Below are positions 1 to 7,658 of a stretch of DNA of 10,236 nt, one piece after another. The notes beneath the pieces are model-generated. The model searched no databases. It was not told where the DNA came from and worked only from the letters and a program-made list of their open reading frames with translations. The stretch is from an uncultured Collinsella sp. (GTDB lineage Bacteria > Actinomycetota > Coriobacteriia > Coriobacteriales > Coriobacteriaceae). The translations under genes were made by a program, and so were the position numbers. The stretch covers positions 1-10,236 of the forward strand of contig USCJ01000041.1 in NCBI GenBank assembly GCA_900553215.1. The letters are read 5' to 3'. The number at the start of each line of letters is the position of its first letter. Position 1 is the first letter of the stretch.

Positions 1-421
1 CGTACTCGCCGCCCTCGACCGGGACGAGCGCCTCGTCGGTACCCTTGAGGCCGTCGGCGATGATGATCTGGCAACCCGTGGCATACGGGGTAAAGCCGTT
101 CTGGTAGGCGGTGTCGATGTGCTCGAGCGCGTTTTTGCGGCTGCCCACATAGAGCGTGTTGCAGTCGGTGAGGAAGGGCTTGCCGCCCAGCTCCTTCACC
201 ACGTCCGCGACGGCGCGGGCGTAGTTGGGGCGCAAAAAGCTCAGGTTGCCCAGCTCGCCAAAGTGGATCTTGATGGCGACGAACTTATTCTCGAAGTCGA
301 TCTGCTCGATACCGGCGCGACGAATGAGGCGCTTGAGCTTGTCGAGCTGGCTCTCGCGAGCATGCGTGCGCAGGTTGGTGAAGTACACCTTAGCCGGTGC
401 TGCGGGTGCGGTTGCGGTCAT
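1..421 (-). CDS. DUF362 domain protein, N-terminal part (runs off the left edge)
   Basis: ATG at 421-419 on the minus strand opens 140 codons to the window edge without a stop, so the C-terminus is missing. A GAGGGG ribosome site lies about 8 bases upstream. The protein reads MTATAPAAPAKVYFTNLRTH at its start, followed by segments such as KFVAIKIHFGELGNL, ELGGKPFLTDCNTLY and CQIIIADGLKGTDE. I recognise these as the N-terminal part of the DUF362 family, whose full members are about 370 residues and often carry a C-terminal 4Fe-4S ferredoxin domain. That part is outside the window, so iron-sulfur binding is only expected here. The Cys in the TDCNTLY and TGCQIII segments is typical of the family. 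The precise reaction is unknown. It follows the FtsX permease gene on the same strand after about 187 bases that contain a repeat element, and probably has its own promoter; a TTGACT at 494-489 could be a -35 box, but no good -10 was found. Confidence 0.85.
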   Translation of the reverse strand, partial: MTATAPAAPAKVYFTNLRTHARESQLDKLKRLIRRAGIEQIDFENKFVAIKIHFGELGNLSFLRPNYARAVADVVKELGGKPFLTDCNTLYVGSRKNALEHIDTAYQNGFTPYATGCQIIIADGLKGTDEALVPVEGGEY

Positions 422-501
422 AGATCTATCCCCTCGGTCTATATGGCGTTACAGACATAGAGGATGGTACCCGGTGAAGTGGGGTTGAAGTCAAGCACAG
501 G

Positions 502-608
502 CACTCATTGGGGACTGACTTAAATGAGTGCTTGCCGCCCGGCCAGCGAGCCGGCGATCCGGCAAAGACTGTCCCCAACGACTAGTCGTTTAAGAACGTC
601 CCCAATTG
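502..608. repeat. Composite GGGGACAG palindromic repeat, copy 1
   Basis: This is a gene-free block between the permease stop (609) and the DUF362 promoter region. Its parts are: positions 502-530, whose ends CACTCATT and AATGAGTG are inverted around GGGGACTGACTTA; a GC-rich stretch with CCGGCC/GCCGGC motifs (536-560); GGCAAAGACTGTCCCC (561-576); a perfect 14-bp palindrome AACGACTAGTCGTT (577-590); and GTCCCCAATTG (598-608), which touches the stop codon. The same parts recur in the same orientation at 4095-4232. It looks like a REP-type dispersed element; a role in transcript 3'-end stability or termination is inference. No T-tract of an intrinsic terminator is seen. Confidence 0.75.
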
Positions 609-3275
609 CTACTCTTGCACCTTGAGGGCTTCGGCCAGGCTGACGCGCTTGATAGAGCGCGTGTGTAGCAGCGCCACGACCAGGTACGTTGCAAAGCCGA
701 TGCCCACGCACGCCGCCATGGACCAAGCGGGCACGTAAATCTCGATATTGCCGTTATAGGCGAGCAGCATCGAGCGGAAGATGGCCGTGAGCGAGCCAAT
801 AATGACCGGCAGGCTCAGCACGAGCGACGCCGCCACGCACAGCGTGATCGAGCGGATGTACAGATGCGAGATCTCACTATCGCGATAGCCAAAGACTTTC
901 ATGTAGCTGATCGAACGGGCGCTATGGTCGATCACCGCTTTGGTCAGCAGGTACATAAACAGCAGGAAGATAAACACCGCGAGCCCGATCATCATTCCGA
1001 TCATTTTGCTCATCATGCCGATGAACTGGTCACCCACGGCGCGCATGTCGTCGGGCGTGGTGTCGCCGGCAAAGTAGCGCGCGTCGAGGTCGAGCTTCTC
1101 GTTGCTCACATAGCCGTTAAAGTAGGCGGCATCGTTGTCGAACAGCTCGTTAAAGTCATCGATGCTCATATAGATGTTCATGTCCGACTTGGAGCCCCAG
1201 GCACAGTCCTTGCCCGCGTACTCAAAGGAATAATGCTCGCCCTCGTACTTGTCGCCGAGCGTGACCTTCTGGCCCTCGCTCCAGCCAAACTTATCGAGCA
1301 GACCGCCGCCAAAGACGACGCGCCCATCGCCGACGTCGAGGTCTTTCCAATAACGCGAATCGGATGAAATGCCGTAGACGGAAATCGTCTCCTCGCCATT
1401 ACCATCGCCACGGTCGTATTGCAGCTGGTAAACGGCGTATTTCTCGGCCTGCGCGATTGCGCCCGCGCCGTTGTCGGTCGTATTGACCGGGTGGATATCG
1501 TCGTTGTCAGTGTCGATCTTAGAGGCCTTGTCGATCAGGTCGATAGCCTCATCGCGGTCGCAGCCGAGGGCATCGGCAAGATCGTCAAGGCGCGCGTAGA
1601 GCGCATCCTTCTTGTCCTGGACCTTGGCAAGCGCATCCTGCGCCGCAGTCAGGCTCTCGGCAGACGGAGATGCGGTCGCGGCATCGGCTGCCGTCTGCGC
1701 CGCATCGGCCGCGTCGTCAAGCTCGTCATCGGCATCCTGGGCGGCGGAAAGCAGCGCACCGTCCACCGACTGCAGGCGCTCGAGAGCCGCCCACTGCTCA
1801 CGCTCCTCGGCAGTGCCCTCGAGCTCCAGCGGAGCTTTGAGCGTGTACTGGTGCTCGGCGACCAGGCTCGTCTCCAGGTTGTCCGCATAGTGCGTCATCG
1901 TGGGCAGAATCGCCAGGCCAAAGAGCAAAAGCAGCGACCCAAACGCAATGCCCACGAAGAGCGTAGCGAAGTTGCCCAGGTTGCGCAGGAAGACGCGCAG
2001 GCGGAAACGGGAGACAAAGCCCATGCGTTCCGGCAGCTGCAGACCGCGCTTGGTACCCGACTTGCCACTCGCCTCGTGACGAAGGAACTGCAGCGGCGTC
2101 TTGCCCATTTTGCGGAGCAGACCCACCAGCGTGATAAGGATGAGCGCGGCGGCGGGAACCACGGCGCACTTCACAAAGATCTCCCAGCTCCAGTACACCT
2201 GGAAGGGCGGCAGGCTGTACGAACCGTAATAGAGACCGCGCATGGGCTCGGTAAAGAACGCAACGCCGAGCGCGGTGCCCAAAAGTGCCGCGAGCATGCC
2301 CACGATGGCGGGAAGTGCCAGGTAGTGCAGTACGATCTCGCGGCGGCGATAGCCGCTGGCAAGCAGCGTGCCGATGATGGCGCTCTCCTCCTCGATGGTG
2401 GCGTCGGTGAGCACCACAAAGACAAACGCCATGATCACGATGATAATGTTGAGCAGCGTCATCCACATCATGGAATCGCCGTCCACGTCATCGCGCGCAT
2501 AGCCAATGCCCTGGTTGGAATCGGCATCGATCAGATCGTCCACGCGCGCATCGGCGTCGGTCAGCGCCTCGACCATATCCTGCTCCGCATCGACGCGATC
2601 CGCGGTGGGGAGGTCGCGGTCGTTAAAGGTAAAGGAGTACGTGTAGGCGGACGCGCCGCCGGCATCCTCGAGCGCGGCAAAACCGGCGTCGGTGACCTCG
2701 GCGACACCATACGTGATGGTGTTCACCGTAAAGTCCGAATTGTCGAGGAACAGCGCCTGGCTATCGGGCTGCGTCATGATGCCGCAGATGGTGTAGGTGC
2801 GCCCCTCGAGCTCGACCTTATCGCCGATGGCGAGGTCGTTATTGGTGGCAAAGACGCGGTCGATAGCCACCTCGTCGTCCGCCTTTGGCTGCTTGCCTTC
2901 GCAGTAGGACGCAATGTCGACCTTGGTGCGATGCGCGTAGGTGCGTAGGGTGCGCTTGGTGCCGTCGTCGCCGGACGCCTTTTTGATGATGGCGTCGATA
3001 GAGAAGTTCTTGTAGAACGTAACGCCGCCGACGTCCTCAGCCGCGTCTTCGGCAGCCTTGAACTGCTCGTCGGTGGCCTCGAAGGAGGTAGTTACGCGGC
3101 CGTCCTCAATCGTGTAGTCGTCGCGCATGTCATCAATGAGGCAGCCGATGGAATGCGCCGCGAGCAAAAAGCCCGAGGTAAGGGCGATGCTTCCGCACAT
3201 AAGCAAAAAGATGCCCAGGTACTTGCCGATATTGCGGCGCAGCTCGCGCGGGAGACGTTTTGCGAGAGGTGTCAT
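609..3275 (-). CDS. FtsX-like ABC transporter permease, large eight-helix type
   Basis: 888 residues from ATG 3275; a TTG 15 bases further upstream (3290) overlaps the ATPase gene and is less likely, because AGGCGG sits just ahead of the ATG. The protein has two FtsX-type permease halves. Half 1 has TM1 at about 19-40, an extracytoplasmic domain at about 45-260, then TM helices near 268-292, 315-335 and 368-388. Half 2 has a TM near 438-458, a second extracytoplasmic domain, then TM helices near 755-775, 808-832 and 852-872. The second external domain begins with an Ala/Asp-rich, probably coiled-coil stretch (about 490-575). This architecture belongs to the MacB/LolCE/FtsX superfamily of ABC systems, which act on envelope substrates by mechanotransmission rather than classic import. 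Its ATPase partner is the gene immediately upstream, 8 bases away. The substrate (peptide, lipoprotein, antibiotic) cannot be told. Confidence 0.93.
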   Translation of the reverse strand: MTPLAKRLPRELRRNIGKYLGIFLLMCGSIALTSGFLLAAHSIGCLIDDMRDDYTIEDGRVTTSFEATDEQFKAAEDAAEDVGGVTFYKNFSIDAIIKKASGDDGTKRTLRTYAHRTKVDIASYCEGKQPKADDEVAIDRVFATNNDLAIGDKVELEGRTYTICGIMTQPDSQALFLDNSDFTVNTITYGVAEVTDAGFAALEDAGGASAYTYSFTFNDRDLPTADRVDAEQDMVEALTDADARVDDLIDADSNQGIGYARDDVDGDSMMWMTLLNIIIVIMAFVFVVLTDATIEEESAIIGTLLASGYRRREIVLHYLALPAIVGMLAALLGTALGVAFFTEPMRGLYYGSYSLPPFQVYWSWEIFVKCAVVPAAALILITLVGLLRKMGKTPLQFLRHEASGKSGTKRGLQLPERMGFVSRFRLRVFLRNLGNFATLFVGIAFGSLLLLFGLAILPTMTHYADNLETSLVAEHQYTLKAPLELEGTAEEREQWAALERLQSVDGALLSAAQDADDELDDAADAAQTAADAATASPSAESLTAAQDALAKVQDKKDALYARLDDLADALGCDRDEAIDLIDKASKIDTDNDDIHPVNTTDNGAGAIAQAEKYAVYQLQYDRGDGNGEETISVYGISSDSRYWKDLDVGDGRVVFGGGLLDKFGWSEGQKVTLGDKYEGEHYSFEYAGKDCAWGSKSDMNIYMSIDDFNELFDNDAAYFNGYVSNEKLDLDARYFAGDTTPDDMRAVGDQFIGMMSKMIGMMIGLAVFIFLLFMYLLTKAVIDHSARSISYMKVFGYRDSEISHLYIRSITLCVAASLVLSLPVIIGSLTAIFRSMLLAYNGNIEIYVPAWSMAACVGIGFATYLVVALLHTRSIKRVSLAEALKVQE

Positions 3276-3283
3276 GGCGCCGC

Positions 3284-3997
3284 CTACCAATCGAGCTCGG
3301 CGGCCGCGACGGGCGACTCGTTGAGCTCGTCCTCGACGATGCGGCCGTCGCGCAGGCGCAGCACGCGATTGGCCATGCGCGCGATGGCGGCGTTGTGGGT
3401 GACAATGATGATGGTGCAGCCGTAGGTGCGGTTGACGTCCTCCATGAGCTGCAAGATTTCCTTGGATGTCTTGTAGTCAAGCGCGCCGGTGGGCTCGTCG
3501 CACAGCAGCAGGCCCGGGTTTTTGACGAGTGCGCGGCCGATGGCGCAACGCTGCTGTTGGCCGCCCGAGACCTGGCGCGGGAACTTGTTGCGGTGCTCGT
3601 AGAGGCCCAGCGAACGCAGCAGGTCGTCGACATTGAGCGGGTTTTTGGACAGGTGCGCCGTGACCTCGATGTTCTCCTTGATGGTAAGGTCGGGCACCAG
3701 GTTGTAGAACTGGAAGACAAAACCCAGCTCACGGCGGCGATACTCGCCCAGATCGGTAGGTTTGAGCACCGTGAGGTCGCAGCCGTCCACCATGATGGAG
3801 CCACCGTCGGCATCCTCCAGGCCGCCGATCAGGTTGAGAAAGGTCGACTTGCCCGAACCCGAGGGCCCCAGCATGACGCAGATCTCGCCGCGGTTGATGG
3901 ACGTGTCGATGCCATCGAGTACCGTCAGGCGCGCATCACCGTCGCCGTAGTGTTTCTTGAGCCCGCTGACCTGGACATAGGCTTGCTTTGTCGACAT
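3284..3997 (-). CDS. ABC transporter ATP-binding protein, LolD/MacB family
   Basis: 237 residues, the usual length of the family. All ATPase motifs are intact: Walker [10 protein letters not shown] at 44-52, Q-loop Gln96 ([13 protein letters not shown]), signature VSGGQQQR at 143-150, Walker B LLLCDEPT with catalytic Glu168, D-loop GALD at 171-174, and switch His201. The [13 protein letters not shown] and [14 protein letters not shown] wording is characteristic of ATPases paired with FtsX-type permeases. ATG at 3997 has a GGGGGAT ribosome site 6 bases upstream. It is the first gene of a two-gene operon; its TAG (3286-3284) lies 8 bases before the permease ATG. It would hydrolyse ATP on the cytoplasmic face to drive the permease. 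The short C-terminal tail after about residue 222 is acidic and not diagnostic. Confidence 0.97.
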   Translation of the reverse strand: MSTKQAYVQVSGLKKHYGDGDARLTVLDGIDTSINRGEICVMLGPSGSGKSTFLNLIGGLEDADGGSIMVDGCDLTVLKPTDLGEYRRRELGFVFQFYNLVPDLTIKENIEVTAHLSKNPLNVDDLLRSLGLYEHRNKFPRQVSGGQQQRCAIGRALVKNPGLLLCDEPTGALDYKTSKEILQLMEDVNRTYGCTIIIVTHNAAIARMANRVLRLRDGRIVEDELNESPVAAAELDW

Positions 3998-4038
3998 GCT
4001 ATCCCCCGTTGTTAGCCTTCTGCCACTTTTCTAAGCTA

Positions 4039-4087
4039 ATAGTAAACCTGGGCGAACTATTTTTAAGCGACGTGCGCGAACTATTTT
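4039..4087 (-). promoter_or_regulatory. Possible promoter with paired 12-bp direct repeats upstream of the FtsX-type operon
   Basis: On the plus strand GCGAACTATTTT occurs exactly twice, at 4052-4063 and 4076-4087, 24 bases start to start. On the minus strand, TTAAAA (4066-4061) and TACTAT (4044-4039) are spaced by 16 bases and could be weak -35 and -10 boxes; the -35 box overlaps the proximal repeat. The 24-base period is near two helical turns, so both repeats would face the same side of the DNA, as expected for a dimeric regulator site. The ATG is 42 bases further downstream. The repeats are directly visible; the promoter and regulator are inference, and no regulator is identified. Confidence 0.4.
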
Positions 4088-4094
4088 CCAACCT

Positions 4095-4154
4095 ACTCAT
4101 TGGGGACAGACTTAAATGAGTGAAATCGCTCATTTAAGTCTGTCCCCAATGAGT
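4095..4154. repeat. Perfect 26-bp inverted repeat carrying GGGGACAG
   Basis: Left arm 4095-4120 and right arm 4129-4154 are exact reverse complements over 26 bases, with the 8-base centre TGAAATCG. Each arm itself carries ACTCATT and AATGAG as inverted ends, so two alternative foldings exist: one long hairpin or two small ones. It forms the promoter-distal half of the second composite GGGGACAG element. It lies upstream of the FtsX-type operon and downstream of the ABC-2 operon, both transcribed leftward. There is no T-run next to the stem, so it is not a textbook intrinsic terminator. Confidence 0.9.
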
Positions 4155-4232
4155 GGTCCCAAAGGCCGGCATATTGGGACAGTCCTTGCCAACCCTGCCG
4201 GCGGATCGGCAAAGACTGTCCCCAATGACTAG
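4155..4232. repeat. Composite GGGGACAG repeat, copy 2, gene-proximal half
   Basis: Positions 4173-4190 and 4208-4226 form an imperfect inverted repeat (ATTGGGACAGTCCTTGCC against the complement of GGCAAAGACTGTCCCCAAT, one gap and one mismatch). The loop contains a GCCGGC motif. GGCAAAGACTGTCCCC also occurs in copy 1 at 561-576, and GACTAG follows at the same place in both. The block ends 4 bases before the stop codon of the ABC-2 permease gene, so both copies begin essentially at a stop codon. Probably a mobile or amplified REP-like sequence; no transposase is present in the window. Confidence 0.75.
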
Positions 4233-4236
4233 GTGG

Positions 4237-5442
4237 CTAGACGCTGGATTTGTTGTGGGCGAGGGCTAGGCCTACGGCGGCGATGGCCGCGGCAAAGAGC
4301 ACCGTGACGCCCAGGTCGCAGGCGATGTCGCCCAGCGCGGCAGACGTCAGGTCAGAGGTAAGCGCCTTGCCAATCGCGTCGTTCACCCAAAACGTCGGCA
4401 CAAAATGCGCCACCGTCTGCACGGCCGAGCCCATGAGCGACAATGGCATCCAGGCGCCGCCCAAAAACGTCATGAGCAAGCCGAGCAAGTTGCCCACACC
4501 GTTGAGCAACTCCTCGCGAGCGCCCAGGCTCGACAGCGTAAAGCCAACGGCCAGCGGCGTGCACGCCAGGGCAAACGTTGCCGCCAGCGCCAGGCACACG
4601 CGACCCACGCCGACCTCGGCAACCGCGCTGGCAAAGCCCACGACGCCCATCATGCTCGACACGAGCCAGATGCAGACGGTGAGCACGGCGGCGGCCGCGA
4701 ACACAGCGAGCGAACGCTGGCGCTCAGAGACCGGGCTGGCATCCATGCGGCGCACGCGCTCGGGCTCGTTCATGCCCGAAAACACCAGTCCCACCGACAC
4801 GATGACCGACGAGATGATCGCGTACGCGCCAAAGTTGAAGTACGACTCGAGCGTGGTAGCAGCAGTCGAGTCGACCTTGACCTGCTCGATCTGGACCTCC
4901 GCGCGCTTTGCGGCCGCGTGCTCGGCGGCCCTTGCGACGTCACCGTTGGAGGCAGCGGGTTCAAGCGCCGCCGCAGCGCCCGCGAGCGAGATCCAGCGCG
5001 AGGCCTCGGCGGACGAAAGCGCCGCCGCCATGGTGCCGGAACCATAGGTCACGTCGAGCTTGGGCAGGGCCTCCCCCGCACGGGCGGCTGCAACAAGATC
5101 GTCCTCAAACCCCTCCGGGATAAAGAACACGCAGTCGGCGCTGCCTTTGGCGCTGTTGCTCTTGGAGAGCGCGTCGGCAAGGTCGTATGTGTCGTCGCCG
5201 ACGCCCGTGACCAGGTCAAAGCGTGAGCCCAGGTGCTTGGTAAGCGCCCGCGAAAGGTCGCTATTGTCGCGGTCGACCACGATCACGTTGGTGTCGTAGG
5301 GCTTGTACTCGGTAAGCTGCGACGAGTTCCAGCTCACCGAAGCCGCGATGAATACGCCCATGAGCGAGATGAACACCGTATAGATGAGCAGGTAGAACGG
5401 GTGCGCCAGCGCCATGCGAAGCGCGGTCTTAAAGGTGCTCAT
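4237..5442 (-). CDS. ABC-2 type transporter permease (second permease of the operon)
   Basis: 401 residues from ATG 5442. A TTG at 5457 gives five more codons but lies inside the ribosome site GGAAGGAG, so the ATG is the real start. TM1 is at about 15-35. A large extracytoplasmic domain (about 36-203) follows, with a VIVVDRDNSDLSRAL segment typical of ABC-2 membrane proteins, and then five helices near 205-223, 246-270, 282-304, 314-336 and 372-395. The LLGLLMTFLGGAWMPLSLM and HFVPTFWVNDAI stretches match the conserved C-terminal part of ABC2_membrane_3-type permeases. It probably pairs with the preceding permease as a heterodimer over the ATPase encoded first. Its start overlaps the previous gene by 14 bases, suggesting translational coupling. 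Likely an export function; substrate unknown. Confidence 0.92.
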   Translation of the reverse strand: MSTFKTALRMALAHPFYLLIYTVFISLMGVFIAASVSWNSSQLTEYKPYDTNVIVVDRDNSDLSRALTKHLGSRFDLVTGVGDDTYDLADALSKSNSAKGSADCVFFIPEGFEDDLVAAARAGEALPKLDVTYGSGTMAAALSSAEASRWISLAGAAAALEPAASNGDVARAAEHAAAKRAEVQIEQVKVDSTAATTLESYFNFGAYAIISSVIVSVGLVFSGMNEPERVRRMDASPVSERQRSLAVFAAAAVLTVCIWLVSSMMGVVGFASAVAEVGVGRVCLALAATFALACTPLAVGFTLSSLGAREELLNGVGNLLGLLMTFLGGAWMPLSLMGSAVQTVAHFVPTFWVNDAIGKALTSDLTSAALGDIACDLGVTVLFAAAIAAVGLALAHNKSSV

Positions 5443-6616
5443 AGCGGCTCCTTCCAAAGATCAGCGTAGCGGCGGCGACAAACACCAGGGCCATCAGGAC
5501 GAGCGCGCCGGCGCGAACAGCGAAGGGCCCCAGATCCTCAAAGAAATACAGGCGGTTGAACATGTCGCAGATGAGCTTGACGGGGTTGAGCCAGCACTCG
5601 ACCGGACAAGCGCGGGCGACGTCGTCGGCAAGCGCCATCGCCGGCTCGCCGTAGAGTCCGGCGAACAGGGCGCACGTGGTAGCGAAGCCCGTGAGGATAC
5701 CGGACTTGGACGCCTTGCCGCCCTTAACGGGAAGCGTGCCCACAAAGAGCCCCAGGCCCGTGGCGGCAAGCGCGGATGCAGCACCGCCCACCAGACACAG
5801 CCCCTCGCGCCCGCCAAAGTCGACGCCAACGACTAGGCGCACGTAGCCAATCGCGACCGCCATCGAGGCAAATGAGACCAGCCACGAGCCGACAAAGATG
5901 CCGGCCAGCGACGCTGTCTTGGAAAGGCCGCCCACGCAGCGGCGCGCACCAAGGCCCGACAGATTGGGCTGCAAATCGACGACGCTCAAAGCGGCAAACT
6001 CGGCAGACATCATCGCGACCAGGCCAAAAAGCGCGTAATAGTAGATGACCGTGCCATCGGGCGTGGCACGAGTCAGGCTCACGCGGCGGGTTCCGCCCTC
6101 GAGCGACAGAGCGCGCGCAACCGCCTCCGGATCGGCGAGCGCCGCCGGATCATCTTGAGCAATCTGGGCCATGAGCTCGGCATTTTGCGTATACGAGCTT
6201 GCCACCGTCTCCAGAATGCTGCGGTCGGTGAGTACCGACGACGCACGCGAGCCGTCATAGCTCGAAAGCAACGTGAGTTTGGGCGTGCCCGCGTCGTCGA
6301 CCGTATAGATGCCCGCGACCTCGCCGGCCTTGAGTGCCTTGCGCGCGGCAGCCAAGTCTTCGTACTCGCTCACATCGAGCAGCTGGTCGTCGCCCTCCCT
6401 GGCAAGCGAGGTCGCCACGTCCTTAAAGGACGAAGCGCCCCAGGCTTCGTCAGCGACAACGGCTACCGGCACCGGGTCGATCTTGCCGTCAGAGCTGAGG
6501 TTCGCAAACATAAACATGAACATCGTGGAAAGCGCGATAGGAAAGACCGCGCCCCAGACCCATGTGCTCGGCCGGCGCAGCAGCGTCTTGACCGTGATGA
6601 TAATGGTGTTGAACAT
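5429..6616 (-). CDS. ABC-2 type transporter permease (first permease of the operon)
   Basis: 395 residues with the same plan as its neighbour: TM1 at about 19-39 after a short basic N-terminus, an extracytoplasmic domain at about 40-188 (PVPVAVVADEAWG near its start), then helices near 190-210, 232-262, 271-294, 302-322 and 366-388. The NPVKLICDMFNRLYFFED segment before the last helix is a typical ABC-2 permease feature. A GGGGGC stretch lies ahead of ATG 6616, and only 9 bases separate it from the ATPase stop. Two different permeases sharing one ATPase is the common heterodimeric exporter arrangement, as in antimicrobial-peptide or drug export systems. Sequence similarity between the two permeases is low, so they are an old pair and not a recent duplication. 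Confidence 0.92.
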   Translation of the reverse strand: MFNTIIITVKTLLRRPSTWVWGAVFPIALSTMFMFMFANLSSDGKIDPVPVAVVADEAWGASSFKDVATSLAREGDDQLLDVSEYEDLAAARKALKAGEVAGIYTVDDAGTPKLTLLSSYDGSRASSVLTDRSILETVASSYTQNAELMAQIAQDDPAALADPEAVARALSLEGGTRRVSLTRATPDGTVIYYYALFGLVAMMSAEFAALSVVDLQPNLSGLGARRCVGGLSKTASLAGIFVGSWLVSFASMAVAIGYVRLVVGVDFGGREGLCLVGGAASALAATGLGLFVGTLPVKGGKASKSGILTGFATTCALFAGLYGEPAMALADDVARACPVECWLNPVKLICDMFNRLYFFEDLGPFAVRAGALVLMALVFVAAATLIFGRSRYEHL

Positions 6617-6625
6617 GGCCGCCCC

Positions 6626-7564
6626 CTAGTCGCGCAGCTCGCGGCCGGTGATCTCGAGGAACACGTCGTTGAGGGTCGGCGGCTCGCTCCACACGCGGCC
6701 GAGCGCCACGTCGGCGGCGCGCAGCGTGTCGAGGATGTCGACCAGGTTGTGCGGACTCGCCTCGCAGGTGCAGACGAGTTCGCCGCCGGACAGTTCAACC
6801 GAAAGCACGTGCTCGAGGGCGCGCAGCCGCTCGACCGTGGCGGCCTCGACGGCACCGACCTCGACGGTCACGCGCTCGCCCATCTGAATCATGCGCTTGA
6901 GCTCGTCGTTGGTGCCCTGCGCCAGTACGCGCCCACCGTCCATGATCATGATGCGGCTGCAGATCTGCTCGACTTCCTCCATGTAATGGCTGGTATACAC
7001 CACCGTGGCGCCCTCGTCGCGCAGGCGGCAGATGCCCTCCAGGATGGCGTTGCGGCTTTGCGGGTCGACCGCCACCGTGGGTTCGTCAAAAAAGATGAGC
7101 TCGGGCTTGTGCGCGATGCCGCAGGCAATGTTGAGACGACGCGCCAGGCCGCCCGAGAGCTTGCCGGGACGGAACTTGGTAAAGTCGCCCAGGCCGACAA
7201 AGTCGATCGCCTCGTCCACCAGCGCGCGGCGGCGCTTGCGATCGTTGACGTAGAGACTGCAGAAATAGTCGATGTTCTCGCGCACGGTGAGCTCGTCGAA
7301 CACCGCCACTTGCTGCGGGACCACGCCGATGCGACGCTTGAGGTCGTAGCGGGCGGGCGTCATGGGCTCGCCGAACAGCTCGATGGTGCCTTTGTCGTAG
7401 GCGAGCAGCTGCAGAATGCAGTTGATGGACGTGGTCTTGCCCGAGCCGTTGGGGCCCAGCAGGCCAAAGATCTCGCCGGGGGCGATGCTCAGATTAAAGT
7501 GGTCGAGCGCAATAAGATCGTCGTAGCGCTTGACGAGATTTTCGACGTGGACGATGTCTGTCAT
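6626..7564 (-). CDS. ABC transporter ATP-binding protein of an ABC-2 exporter (drug/peptide type)
   Basis: 312 residues. Walker A GPNGSGKTT at 37-45, Q-loop in VVPQQ (84-85), signature LSGGLARRLNIA from 136, Walker B ELIFFDEPT with Glu161, D-loop VAVDPQS at 164-170, switch His193. The NATPase part ends near 225; the remainder (about 230-312) resembles the DUF4162-like C-terminal domain of the CcmA/DrrA-type ATPases, ending PPTLNDVFLEITGRELRD. The fifth signature residue is Leu in place of the more usual Gln or Met, which occurs in this subfamily and does not suggest inactivity. The start ATG at 7564 has a modest GAAGGG site 7 bases upstream. It is the first large gene of the exporter operon and is preceded by a 17-codon ORF. 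Confidence 0.96.
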   Translation of the reverse strand: MTDIVHVENLVKRYDDLIALDHFNLSIAPGEIFGLLGPNGSGKTTSINCILQLLAYDKGTIELFGEPMTPARYDLKRRIGVVPQQVAVFDELTVRENIDYFCSLYVNDRKRRRALVDEAIDFVGLGDFTKFRPGKLSGGLARRLNIACGIAHKPELIFFDEPTVAVDPQSRNAILEGICRLRDEGATVVYTSHYMEEVEQICSRIMIMDGGRVLAQGTNDELKRMIQMGERVTVEVGAVEAATVERLRALEHVLSVELSGGELVCTCEASPHNLVDILDTLRAADVALGRVWSEPPTLNDVFLEITGRELRD

Positions 7565-7604
7565 GAGGCGGCCCTTCTGTTGATTGCGGCCCGGTACGAT
7601 TGCA

Positions 7605-7658
7605 TCATCGCAGGAGCGGGCGGCGCGCGCCAGTGAGCTTTGTGACGATCTTTTTCAT
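7605..7658 (-). CDS. Possible 17-residue leader peptide ahead of the ABC-2 exporter
   Basis: ATG at 7658-7656 follows a perfect AGGAGG (7670-7665) at a 6-base spacing, the best ribosome site in the window. It encodes MKKIVTKLTGARRPLLR and stops with TGA at 7607-7605. The peptide has six Lys/Arg and no acidic residue. It ends 40 bases before the ATPase ATG, in another frame, so it is not an N-terminal extension. A small stem (TGCGAT with ATCGTA, one G-U pair) is possible between stop and ATPase. This could be a leader for translational attenuation or coupling, or a functional small cationic peptide. It has no homologue that I recognise, and the start is supported only by the ribosome site. Confidence 0.5.
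   Translation of the reverse strand: MKKIVTKLTGARRPLLR

Noticed and set aside
1419..2948. Plus-strand ORF of about 509 codons opposite the FtsX permease gene
   Set aside because: It is the antisense shadow of a GC-rich gene: the minus strand encodes a clear FtsX permease, and the plus-strand product is His/Arg/Gly-rich with no recognisable domain or ribosome site.
3276..3290. TTG start for the FtsX permease giving 893 residues
   Set aside because: The TTG lies inside the last codons of the ATPase gene, while ATG 3275 has an AGGCGG site at close spacing.
5443..5457. TTG start for the second ABC-2 permease giving 406 residues
   Set aside because: The TTG is part of the sequence that forms the GGAAGGAG ribosome site for ATG 5442.
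6155..7636. Plus-strand ORF of about 493 codons opposite the ABC-2 ATPase and permease
   Set aside because: The minus strand carries complete Walker A, signature and Walker B motifs. The plus-strand translation is low-complexity and covers two genes and their junction.
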